A stretch of DNA of 64,000 bases. Source: an uncultured Bacteroidales bacterium (GTDB lineage Bacteria; Bacteroidota; Bacteroidia; Bacteroidales; P3). The notes beneath the pieces are model-generated. The model was not told where the DNA came from and ran no database searches. It worked only from the letters and a program-made list of their open reading frames with translations. Location of the stretch: NCBI GenBank assembly GCA_905234695.1, contig CAJOHZ010000002.1:80657-144656 (forward strand), given 5' to 3'. Shown one piece after another: positions 1 to 7,772 of this stretch (positions are counted from its first letter, which is position 1; each line of letters begins with the position of its first letter). The translations under genes and the position numbers were made by a program.

Positions 1-336
1 GCATATGTGGAAGCAGGAGCCGATGGCATTATGATACACTCAAAAAACAAAGACGGCATGGATATCAAAGAATTCTGTCAACGATTCCGCCAGAAAGATA
101 TAGAGACCCCCATTGTGGCTGTACCTACAACATACAACCAATTCACGGAAGACGAGTTGTCCTCTTGGGGAATCAACGTGGTTATCTATGCCAACCACAT
201 GCTACGTAGTGCCTATCCGGCAATGGTAAATTGTGCCAAAAGTATCCTCACACACCAACGCAGCCTGGAAGCATCTAACGACTATTGTATGCCCATCAAA
301 GAAATACTTACGTTAATTCCTGGAACAAAGAAATGA
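1..336 (+). CDS. aepX: Phosphoenolpyruvate mutase, C-terminal part
   Basis: This is the last 111 residues of a PEP mutase; the 5' part lies outside the window. The family (isocitrate-lyase superfamily, TIM barrel) rearranges PEP into phosphonopyruvate, the entry step to nearly all C-P bond compounds. What is visible is the GADGIMIHSK segment and the closing EILTLIPGTKK, both typical of the C-terminal part of these enzymes. The stop overlaps the next start (ATGA at 333-336), so the two genes are translationally coupled, and the next gene is phosphonopyruvate decarboxylase, which supports the call. Some family members carry an extra nucleotidyltransferase domain; whether this one does cannot be seen here. 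Confidence 0.9.
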   Translation, partial: AYVEAGADGIMIHSKNKDGMDIKEFCQRFRQKDIETPIVAVPTTYNQFTEDELSSWGINVVIYANHMLRSAYPAMVNCAKSILTHQRSLEASNDYCMPIKEILTLIPGTKK

Positions 337-1457
337 TTACCCCGAGTTTTTTTATCAATAAACTAAAGCAAGAAGGTATTGATTTCTTCACAGGTGTACC
401 GGATTCTCTGCTAAAAAACGTTTGTGCTTATATTACTGACCACTGTGATGATGACCATAATATCATAGCTGCCAACGAAGGCGGAGCCGTAGCATTAGCC
501 GCAGGCTATTATTTGGCCACAGGAAAGGTCGGTTGCGTATATATGCAGAATAGCGGAGAGGGGAATGCTGTGAATCCGCTGGCATCACTTACCGACCCAG
601 AGGTTTACCACATCCCCATACTATTGTTGATAGGTTGGCGTGGGCGTCCCGGTGTGCATGACGAACCTCAACATGTAAAACAAGGGAAAATTACTACTGG
701 GCTGCTCAACGTAATGGGAATCAACTATGAAGTGTTGAGCAAGGAGGAAGATAAAGCCGCTCTACAGATAGAAAAAGCCATGAGCAGCATCCACAAAAGT
801 GGCAATGCCTATGCCTTGGTGGTAGAAAAAGACACCTTTGATAGTTATGCGCTGCAAAATGTAGTAAAGAACGACTACAACATGAGTCGCGAAGAGGCTA
901 TACAGATTGTTGCCGCCAGCATTCCCGCTAATGCTATCATTGTTAGTACCACAGGTATGATTAGCCGTGAGTTATTTGAATACCGCACAGCGATGGGCCA
1001 AAACCATGAGCGTGATTTCTTGACTGTTGGTAGTATGGGACACGCTTCTATGATTGCCCTTGGCATAGCACTCCAGCACCCCGAGCGCAAGGTGTATTGC
1101 TTTGACGGTGACGGTGCCAGCATTATGCACATGGGCAACATGGCCATTGTCGGCAGCAAGCGTCCAGAGAACTATGTCCACGTGGTATTCAACAATGGAG
1201 CCCACGATAGCGTAGGTGGTCAACCTACAGTGGGACATGTGATTGATATGGTTAATATAGCCCATGCCATGCATTATGAAGATGTAGTGAGCGTATCGAC
1301 CCCCAAACAGCTGAAAGATGTTTTGGGTAATATGAATAGTAAAGGACTGCAACTGATTGAGATAAGAGTAAAGAAAGGCAATCGAAAAGACTTGGGCCGC
1401 CCAACAACTACACCCATACAGAACAAAGAGGCATTGATGGCATTTCTCAAACAATAA
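333..1457 (+). CDS. aepY: Phosphonopyruvate decarboxylase
   Basis: This 374-residue thiamine-diphosphate enzyme converts phosphonopyruvate to phosphonoacetaldehyde, pulling the unfavourable PEP mutase reaction forward. The N-terminus matches the family (FFTGVPDSLLKNVCAYI, then ANEGGAVALAAGYYLATG), and the ThDP/Mg motif lies near residues 258-288 (DGDGAS ... NN). I chose ATG 333 because it overlaps the preceding stop by 4 nt and gives the usual family N-terminus; an upstream in-frame start at 285 would lie inside the PEP mutase gene. The alcohol dehydrogenase follows after 5 nt, in the same operon. Confidence 0.93.
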   Translation: MITPSFFINKLKQEGIDFFTGVPDSLLKNVCAYITDHCDDDHNIIAANEGGAVALAAGYYLATGKVGCVYMQNSGEGNAVNPLASLTDPEVYHIPILLLIGWRGRPGVHDEPQHVKQGKITTGLLNVMGINYEVLSKEEDKAALQIEKAMSSIHKSGNAYALVVEKDTFDSYALQNVVKNDYNMSREEAIQIVAASIPANAIIVSTTGMISRELFEYRTAMGQNHERDFLTVGSMGHASMIALGIALQHPERKVYCFDGDGASIMHMGNMAIVGSKRPENYVHVVFNNGAHDSVGGQPTVGHVIDMVNIAHAMHYEDVVSVSTPKQLKDVLGNMNSKGLQLIEIRVKKGNRKDLGRPTTTPIQNKEALMAFLKQ

Positions 1458-1462
1458 CAATC

Positions 1463-2548
1463 ATGCAGCAGATACTCAACGGATATGAGAATATATTGAA
1501 AGCATTGAAAGAGGTAGGCAGTGAGCATTACATGCTGGTATGCGATGCCTCATTCCCCTTTCTGCCGATAAAAGATTGTTTCAACCCTGCGGTCACCTTT
1601 GACCAATTCACCCCCAACCCATTGTACGAACAGGTTTGCAAAGGTGTGGAATTGTTCAACGAAAATAAGTGCGATGCCATTGTGGCCGTTGGTGGTGGTT
1701 CCACCATCGATGTGGCCAAATGTATCAAGCTCTACTGCAAAATGGACGCTTCGCGCAACTATCTGGAACAAGAATGTGCAGATAGTAATGTGCCCCTGAT
1801 TGCCATTCCTACCACCGCCGGTACAGGAAGCGAAAGTACCCGTTTCGCGGTTATCTATTTCGATGGCAAGAAACAGTCTATCAATCATGAGAGCATTATC
1901 CCAAACTACGCCATCTTGGAGCCTAAACTGCTAAAAAGCCTGCCTCTCTACCAAAAGAAATGCACAATGCTGGATGCGCTATGCCAAGGGATAGAGTCTT
2001 TGTGGAGCATCAACTCCACTGACGAAAGCATGATATTCAGCAAGATTGCCATTCAGATGATAATGGATCACTGGCATGGCTATATCGAACACAACAACGA
2101 AGAGGATGCGCAGTATATCATGATGGCCGCCAACTATGCCGGCCGCGCCATCAATATTACACAAACCACAGCTCCCCACGCGATGAGTTACAAACTCACG
2201 TCAATGTATAACCTTCCTCACGGACACGCCGTTGCACTATGTCTACCCGAGGTGTGGATGTACATGATGGAACACCCTGATATGTGTGTCGATCCCCGCG
2301 GGAAAGACCATCTGGAGTTCATCTTTGAATGGCTGGGGCAAATCATGGAATGTGACAGCGCCTACAAAGGATTGATGATGTTCCGCTCCATCATGTTTGC
2401 CCTTGATATGCCGCATCCAAAAAGTGGCGATCGCCAATCCGAACTGGATGTATTAACTCATTCTGTCAACCCCATTCGCTTAAAGAACAACCCTGTGAAA
2501 TTGGACGAAGAGGTCATTCGAAACATTTACGAAAAAATATTGCAATGA
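1463..2548 (+). CDS. Iron-containing alcohol dehydrogenase, probable phosphonoacetaldehyde reductase
   Basis: This 361-residue protein belongs to the group III iron-dependent alcohol dehydrogenases. The nucleotide-binding GGGSTIDVAK starts near residue 77, and likely metal-ligand histidines lie near 239 (APHAMSY) and at 253 and 255 (LPHGHAV). Placed directly after PEP mutase and phosphonopyruvate decarboxylase, it most likely reduces phosphonoacetaldehyde to 2-hydroxyethylphosphonate, as PhpC/FomC-type reductases do in antibiotic pathways. No aminotransferase is visible, so 2-aminoethylphosphonate seems a less likely product, although a transaminase could be encoded upstream of the window. 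The stop overlaps the next ATG by 4 nt. Confidence 0.82.
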   Translation: MQQILNGYENILKALKEVGSEHYMLVCDASFPFLPIKDCFNPAVTFDQFTPNPLYEQVCKGVELFNENKCDAIVAVGGGSTIDVAKCIKLYCKMDASRNYLEQECADSNVPLIAIPTTAGTGSESTRFAVIYFDGKKQSINHESIIPNYAILEPKLLKSLPLYQKKCTMLDALCQGIESLWSINSTDESMIFSKIAIQMIMDHWHGYIEHNNEEDAQYIMMAANYAGRAINITQTTAPHAMSYKLTSMYNLPHGHAVALCLPEVWMYMMEHPDMCVDPRGKDHLEFIFEWLGQIMECDSAYKGLMMFRSIMFALDMPHPKSGDRQSELDVLTHSVNPIRLKNNPVKLDEEVIRNIYEKILQ

Positions 2549-3240
2549 GAGAACTTATTGTCAAGGTGGCTACCTTCCTTGGTCTGTACAAATGGCTGAT
2601 GAAGATTGACAACAAAATGGAAACCAAGCGCCAAAACAAGGCGTTTATGAAATTCGGCCTCGAAGCTCTGCGCGAAGCAGTGACTGCCACCGACGAGTGT
2701 GACGGAAAACTATTCTTGGCTTTTGGTTCTTTGCTGGGTGCATACCGTGAGAAAGGATTCATTCCTTTTGACTATGACCTTGATATGGGATTGCTTGCGG
2801 AAGAACGAACCGACCAACTTGTAGACACAATGCGTAGTCATGGATTCACCCTCCTCCGGCAGTATTACATCAAAGCTACCGGACGTATATGTCTTGATAA
2901 ATACGACTACAAAGGTGTTCATGTAGACATTCATTATTTCTATCATGACAACGAAGGAAACTTATTTTGCGACCTTTGTTTACCCCATGAAAGCAAACCT
3001 TGGCGCGAAGCCAACGCCTCGGATGGATTCCCAACTATCATACGCACAGTTCCCGATAGCACATTCTCTAAGCATGATTTTCTCGGTGTGGAAGTATATG
3101 AACCCGACCGTACCGAGGAATGGCTTCGTACACTTTATGGAGACCATTTCATGACACCAGACCCCAAGTGGACCATGAGTGACCACAAAAAACGCGCTCA
3201 AACCAACGGAGAGCGTATGTATCGGCGGCAGATGAATTAG
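2545..3240 (+). CDS. LicD-family phosphotransferase
   Basis: This 231-residue protein carries the LicD/nucleotidyltransferase-fold signature near residues 60-80: FGSLLGAYREKGFIPFDYD followed by LDMG, containing the acidic pair that binds metal. LicD proteins transfer phosphocholine, or related head groups activated as CDP or CMP derivatives, to surface glycans. Here it is the last gene of a phosphonate operon and translationally coupled to the reductase, so I infer that it attaches a phosphonate (hydroxyethyl- or aminoethylphosphonate) to a capsule or LPS sugar. The donor-activating cytidylyltransferase is not in the window. A terminator follows. Confidence 0.85.
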   Translation: MRELIVKVATFLGLYKWLMKIDNKMETKRQNKAFMKFGLEALREAVTATDECDGKLFLAFGSLLGAYREKGFIPFDYDLDMGLLAEERTDQLVDTMRSHGFTLLRQYYIKATGRICLDKYDYKGVHVDIHYFYHDNEGNLFCDLCLPHESKPWREANASDGFPTIIRTVPDSTFSKHDFLGVEVYEPDRTEEWLRTLYGDHFMTPDPKWTMSDHKKRAQTNGERMYRRQMN

Positions 3241-3308
3241 CCGTTAACCTTCCTCCACTATTTTCTTGATACTGTCCAAAAATAAGACTTAGACCGTATT
3301 ATTTGACA

Positions 3309-3353
3309 ATATGAGAGGCTTGCATTATCACAATACAAGCCTCATATTTTTTT
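3309..3353 (+). terminator. Rho-independent terminator of the phosphonate operon
   Basis: An imperfect hairpin (AGGCTTG pairing with CAAGCCT, extended by ATATG/CATAT across a 2-nt bulge) is followed by seven T residues at 3347-3353. It lies 70 nt past the LicD stop and just before the convergent PIN gene. Confidence 0.8.
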
Positions 3354-3371
3354 GACAATACTAATAACCAG

Positions 3372-3779
3372 CTATTTAAGCAGTAGAACAAATTCTTGCA
3401 GTTTCAATACAGATATTTTAGGAAAGGCCATTGATGACAGGATGTCAAAATGATGGTCATGAGAGACAATGAAACTGGCATTGGCAGCGAAAGCGCAATC
3501 CACAAACTTGTTGTCATCGGGGTCTTGCGTAATAAGCCTAAGTTTGAATTGTGGATCTACAAACTCTACGTAATCGCTGTCCACCAAAGCATCGACAACA
3601 TGTTTAGCCACGGTCGGGTTTGCCTTGACCGCAATTATCTCCTCATATTCAGCCAAAATCTCATTTGAGACACATAAAGTATATTTTCCTTCATGCAATC
3701 CACGCCATACGATGAAGTACTCACTGCGGGAGGAAATGCTTGCCAACAGGCAATTTGCGTCAAGAACCACACGTATCAT
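3372..3779 (-). CDS. PIN-domain ribonuclease toxin (VapC-like)
   Basis: This 135-residue protein looks like a PIN-fold nuclease of the 'putative toxin, PIN family' type. Acidic residues that would bind Mg2+ are seen in VVLDANCLLAS at the N-terminus, in EILAEYEEI, in DPDDNKFVDCA and in IVSHDHHFD. Such proteins cleave RNA and are neutralised by a partner protein encoded just upstream. Here the start overlaps the stop of the upstream small gene by 4 nt (ATGA at 3776-3779), the classical toxin-antitoxin arrangement. Its RNA target cannot be told from sequence. Confidence 0.85.
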   Translation of the reverse strand: MIRVVLDANCLLASISSRSEYFIVWRGLHEGKYTLCVSNEILAEYEEIIAVKANPTVAKHVVDALVDSDYVEFVDPQFKLRLITQDPDDNKFVDCAFAANASFIVSHDHHFDILSSMAFPKISVLKLQEFVLLLK

Positions 3780-4006
3780 ACGCGGTAGGGCGTGCGCAGA
3801 TGTTCGTTAAGGACAGCATTGTTTTGAGCTTCGCTCCATTCACCATTATCCCATAATTTGTCCATCTCGTCGGTGGCCTTTTGAGCATAGTAGTTGGAAA
3901 TCACATTCCGCAGCTCTTCCACCTGCTCCAAAGTCTTCATCCTCCCAAGGAGCCGAAGAATACCCAACTGTGCCCGATTCAATTCCATGCTCTGTTCCAT
4001 ATTCAT
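3776..4006 (-). CDS. Putative antitoxin of the PIN toxin
   Basis: This 76-residue, charged, helix-rich protein begins MNMEQSMELNRAQLG and contains LEQVEELRNVISNYYAQKA. No DNA-binding fold is obvious. The antitoxin role is inferred from its size and its 4-nt overlap with the downstream PIN gene. I chose the ATG at 4006; the ATG two codons on (4000) is equally possible, and the longer reading starting at 4069 has a less natural N-terminus. Confidence 0.65.
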   Translation of the reverse strand: MNMEQSMELNRAQLGILRLLGRMKTLEQVEELRNVISNYYAQKATDEMDKLWDNGEWSEAQNNAVLNEHLRTPYRV

Positions 4007-4100
4007 TAATTCATTACAATTTGTTTTAATAACGCATAAAATTTGTTCATATTGTAAACCGAATACCAATTCAATTTTTCAATCATTATAGTAGGCTGAA

Positions 4101-5192
4101 TTACACACAAATGACAGAGCGGAATTTCTCGACCATGCGGTCGGCGGAATGTTTTTCGACAAATACCTCACGGCTGTAGGCGTTGAAGCGAGGCCGCGGA
4201 TTGGTACAGAAGTCGTTGAGGCTGGCAATGAATTCCGCAGGGGTATAACAACAGCCCCCCGCTTTGGCATAATCCAGTTCGTAGCCGCTCCAGGCCTCTG
4301 GCGTGCCGATGATGTTTTTGCCATACATCAGGCTCTCGCAGGTCTTCACTTTCATGCCGCTCCCCTTGAAAATGGGCAGCACCATGATGTCGGCTGCCTC
4401 AAACAGGGGCTCCAGGTCCGGCACATTGGAGCGTATATCGATATCAGGTCGCATCCAGTCGGCCTCTTTCAACTTCTCCATTCCCTTCCCTACTATCTGC
4501 ATACGGATATCGACATGTGGAAGTACCTCCTTGACAAACCACTCGATGCCCTCTACATTGGCTGGGAAATAGGCCCCGAGAAACATGCACAAGGGTTTCT
4601 CTGAAGTGAATTCTGTAGTATAGCTGTCGCGCTTGTAACGGTCGACGAAGGCGACCGGGATAAGCTGGTCGGCATGGCGCCCGTAACGACGGAAGAGTTC
4701 GTCGTCATCGCGAGTGCTCAGCGCAATGGTGCTGTCGGCATATCGGCAACTCCAGCGGTCGTTGCGGTCGGCACAGGGCACCACCAGCCACCGCATTGGG
4801 TTCGAACACCCGTACTTTGCTTTGAAGTAGACGGCCTCGACATTGTGGAAGAAACAGACAACACGCCCCTTGTAACCTGTCTCTTTGAGACGCTTGGCGA
4901 TAATGCCAAAGACAGAACGGTCGACAAATACCACATCGTACCCTTGTGCCATAGACACGATTTCGCGCACCCGTTTCGGCGTAAGTCCAAAGTAATAACC
5001 GAAAGGCATGTAAAGCACGCCTTCTACATACTCGAGCAAGGAACGACGATGGGCCTCGTCGTGGATGAAATAGGTGTCCACATTCTCCTCGCCGGCAATC
5101 TGACGCAGGACGATGAGGTTATTCTCACTGCCCTGCTCTCCCCCTTCGGGGATCCCACGGGTTTTCTTGTAACGTACTATCAGAATCCTCAT
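4101..5192 (-). CDS. Glycosyltransferase, GT4-like
   Basis: This 363-residue protein has the GT-B layout of retaining glycosyltransferases. The N-terminal Rossmann half begins MRILIVRYKKTRGIPEGGEQ and contains VCFFHNVEAVYFKAKYG; the C-terminal half has PLCMFLGAYFPANVEGIEWF, then VLPIFKGSGMKVKTCESLMYG (a donor-binding loop) and GTPEAWSGYEL. The donor and acceptor are unknown. Its start overlaps the stop of the YfhO-like gene by 4 nt, so it is the last gene of a three-gene minus-strand group with an HD phosphohydrolase and a membrane protein. A role in decorating an envelope glycan is inferred. Confidence 0.85.
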   Translation of the reverse strand: MRILIVRYKKTRGIPEGGEQGSENNLIVLRQIAGEENVDTYFIHDEAHRRSLLEYVEGVLYMPFGYYFGLTPKRVREIVSMAQGYDVVFVDRSVFGIIAKRLKETGYKGRVVCFFHNVEAVYFKAKYGCSNPMRWLVVPCADRNDRWSCRYADSTIALSTRDDDELFRRYGRHADQLIPVAFVDRYKRDSYTTEFTSEKPLCMFLGAYFPANVEGIEWFVKEVLPHVDIRMQIVGKGMEKLKEADWMRPDIDIRSNVPDLEPLFEAADIMVLPIFKGSGMKVKTCESLMYGKNIIGTPEAWSGYELDYAKAGGCCYTPAEFIASLNDFCTNPRPRFNAYSREVFVEKHSADRMVEKFRSVICV

Positions 5193-7741
5193 TCTTCCTT
5201 CTTTCTGCGTTTGCTATAGTATATTACCAGCGTGCCTGCAAAAATCAGGACGGTGACGATTGAGCATATCAAGGTGATGGTGTCCAGCCGATGCATAGTG
5301 GGCGCCTCGTTGCAGAAGACAATCTCATGGTCGCCAGCAGGCACCACCATGGCACGGAGGATGTAGTTGGCACGGAAATACTCGGCGGGCTGGCCATCGA
5401 TATAGACACGCCAGTCGGGCGCATAATAAATCTCACTGAAGACGGCCAACATCGGGGTGCTGCAATGGCTGTGGTAGACCAGACGGTTGATGTCGACAGG
5501 CTGCTTGTGTTCCATCTCGATGGTGGCGGTGCTATCCCACGGAAGCTCTGTCAATCCTTCAATGCAAGGCTTGGACAACCCCTGAATCTTGTCACCCATC
5601 TCACTCACGTTGACTATAGCATCAGTAGCAGGATTGTATTCATTCAGTTTCAGAATCTCGTCATTGGCATTGTCGACAGGACGAATGTTATGGACAAACC
5701 AGCAGTTGCCCAACGCCTCTGGGATGCGCTGCACCTGCCCGTCGCGCATCACCACATATCGGGTGTTGAGCATGTTCAGCACGTTCGGGTTGATACGATA
5801 GCCGATATAGAAGTCTATCAGGTCTTGGTAGCGGCGCAGTTTGGCGGCGGAGTAGCCACCAATCTGGTTGTGGAATGCCGACGGCTTGGAATCGTTGAAG
5901 GTGTTGACCGCCAGATTCAGCACGCGGAAGTCCTGGTCGCCGAAACGGGCCGCCTGGGCATCGATGTCGTAGTCGTATTGCTCGGGCCGCTGGTCGAGCT
6001 GATTGGCGTTGCGCACATAATTGCCTTTGTTGAGGTAACGGCTGTCAACTCCTTGAAGGTCCACGACGATAAACAGCAGCAAAGCGGCAAGAATGCCCAT
6101 CTGTGCAAAGAGATTAGGGTTCTTGGCCTGCTTGTCGAACATCCATTTCAGATAGATCCACAGCAAGGCGACGGCCACGAGTATGAAGCCGATGCTGCGC
6201 CACGAGTCGCTTACGAACAGGGCTTTGCGGTCTTGGATAAAGATGTCCTGAATCATTCTCCACTGGTCGCCATACTGGTGGGCCATCTCCACATCGCTGG
6301 CCCCGCTATAGCTGAATCCGCCACAAAGCATCAATCCCACGAGGATGATGCCTACCGTGGTACCGGCCGAGATATACAGCGCCCGCAGCAGTTGCTTGGC
6401 TGTACGACCCTCGCGGGGCGAGAAAACCTCGCGCAGACCCAGCACCGCCATCAGTACCATCAGCACGTTTGCAATCACAAGGCTCATGGAGGGGGTGCGG
6501 AACTTATTGTACAGGGGCAGATGTTCAAAGAGAAATTCGTTAAAGGGCATGAAGTTGCGTCCCCACGACATGAGGATGGCAATAATGGTGGCAATCAATA
6601 TCCACCAGCGTTCGGGGCCTTTGACCACGACGAGGCCGAAGAGGAATAGGAACACAACAATCGCGCCGAAGTATACGGGACCGCTGGTGAAGGGCTGGTC
6701 GCCCCAATAGAGGGGTGCCCTCTCCTGACGGAAGTTGTTATACGTGGCACTGCTCTTGTCCACCGGCTCGACGCTGCCGCCGCCCATGGCGCCCGGTACC
6801 AGCAGGGTGTAGGTCTCCCCCACTCCGTAGCTCCAGCTAAAAGCATAATTGATATCCAACCCATCGGCATTGGCGTTGTGGTTAAGGGGCATGTCTTCAC
6901 CATAGAGGTCCTGCGGGGTGACGGTGATTTCCGAGCCGCCTCGCATAGTGTATTTCACATATTCTTGGTTCACCAACAGGTGACGGGTATTGCAGGCCAA
7001 TGCCAGCGCAACCCCCACCAGCAGGATGCCCACCGCCATCAGGAAGCGGGTGAAATATTTGTCTTTGATGGAATAGACCAGATAGACCAATCCGACCACG
7101 ACGCACACGATGGCCGTATAGAAGGTGATCTGGATGTGATTGAATGCAATCTGCGTGCCTAGAGCGAACGAGAGCAATATGCCGCCCCAGATTATCCAAC
7201 CGATGCCTTTGCGACGCTCCTCCTTGAGGGTTGCGGCGCCGCGGAAACAGAGAATCATGCCCGCCAGGATGGGGGCCATCATGGAGAGGGCCCATGCCTT
7301 GGTGATATGGCCGGCCTCGATAATAATGATATTGTAACTGCCCAAGCCAAACGCCAACGCGCCCAGCAATGCCAGCCAGGGACTGACTCCGAAGGCAATC
7401 AGCGCCCCATAGAAACCCACCAGCAACAGGAACAGCACGCCCACATCGTTGTGGCGGCCCAGCCAGTACATATTGAGAAAATCGCGCATGGCCTGATAGA
7501 CCGAGTGCTGCGGGCTGTTGGTAATCTGGTATCCAGGCATGCCGCTGAACATACTGGGGCACCATGTGGTATAGTCGCCCGTCTGTTTATGGTAGTCTTT
7601 CTGCGACTTGGCCATGCTCTCAAACTTCTGTACGTCGCCTTGAGGCAACGCCTTGCCTTGCAGCAGAGGGAGGAAATAGAGGAACGAGATGGCCAGCAGG
7701 GCCAGTACAATGCCAGTGTGGGTAAAGATTTTCTTTTGCAT
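5189..7741 (-). CDS. YfhO-family polytopic membrane protein
   Basis: This 850-residue protein has about a dozen hydrophobic segments and a large hydrophilic C-terminal part, ending in a further membrane helix and a KRRKKEE tail. The N-terminus (FLYFLPLLQGKALPQGDVQ, then MFSGMPGYQI) and the region around PLYWGDQPFTSGPVYFG fit the YfhO family, membrane proteins resembling GT-C glycosyltransferases and in Gram-positives linked to glycosylation of envelope polymers. I chose ATG 7741 (MQKKIFTHTG) because it directly precedes the first membrane helix and leaves a 31-nt gap to the upstream gene. It is coupled to the glycosyltransferase downstream, suggesting a joint role in glycan modification. Confidence 0.85.
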   Translation of the reverse strand: MQKKIFTHTGIVLALLAISFLYFLPLLQGKALPQGDVQKFESMAKSQKDYHKQTGDYTTWCPSMFSGMPGYQITNSPQHSVYQAMRDFLNMYWLGRHNDVGVLFLLLVGFYGALIAFGVSPWLALLGALAFGLGSYNIIIIEAGHITKAWALSMMAPILAGMILCFRGAATLKEERRKGIGWIIWGGILLSFALGTQIAFNHIQITFYTAIVCVVVGLVYLVYSIKDKYFTRFLMAVGILLVGVALALACNTRHLLVNQEYVKYTMRGGSEITVTPQDLYGEDMPLNHNANADGLDINYAFSWSYGVGETYTLLVPGAMGGGSVEPVDKSSATYNNFRQERAPLYWGDQPFTSGPVYFGAIVVFLFLFGLVVVKGPERWWILIATIIAILMSWGRNFMPFNEFLFEHLPLYNKFRTPSMSLVIANVLMVLMAVLGLREVFSPREGRTAKQLLRALYISAGTTVGIILVGLMLCGGFSYSGASDVEMAHQYGDQWRMIQDIFIQDRKALFVSDSWRSIGFILVAVALLWIYLKWMFDKQAKNPNLFAQMGILAALLLFIVVDLQGVDSRYLNKGNYVRNANQLDQRPEQYDYDIDAQAARFGDQDFRVLNLAVNTFNDSKPSAFHNQIGGYSAAKLRRYQDLIDFYIGYRINPNVLNMLNTRYVVMRDGQVQRIPEALGNCWFVHNIRPVDNANDEILKLNEYNPATDAIVNVSEMGDKIQGLSKPCIEGLTELPWDSTATIEMEHKQPVDINRLVYHSHCSTPMLAVFSEIYYAPDWRVYIDGQPAEYFRANYILRAMVVPAGDHEIVFCNEAPTMHRLDTITLICSIVTVLIFAGTLVIYYSKRRKKEE

Positions 7742-7772
7742 GATTATGAATTGAGTGTAATTAAGTACATTT

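Noticed and set aside
285..332. Upstream start for phosphonopyruvate decarboxylase at 285
   Set aside because: It lies inside the PEP mutase gene; ATG 333 gives the family N-terminus and the 4-nt coupling overlap.
3894..4091. Plus-strand open frame over the antitoxin gene
   Set aside because: It is antisense to the antitoxin of a tightly coupled pair and shows no protein-like features.
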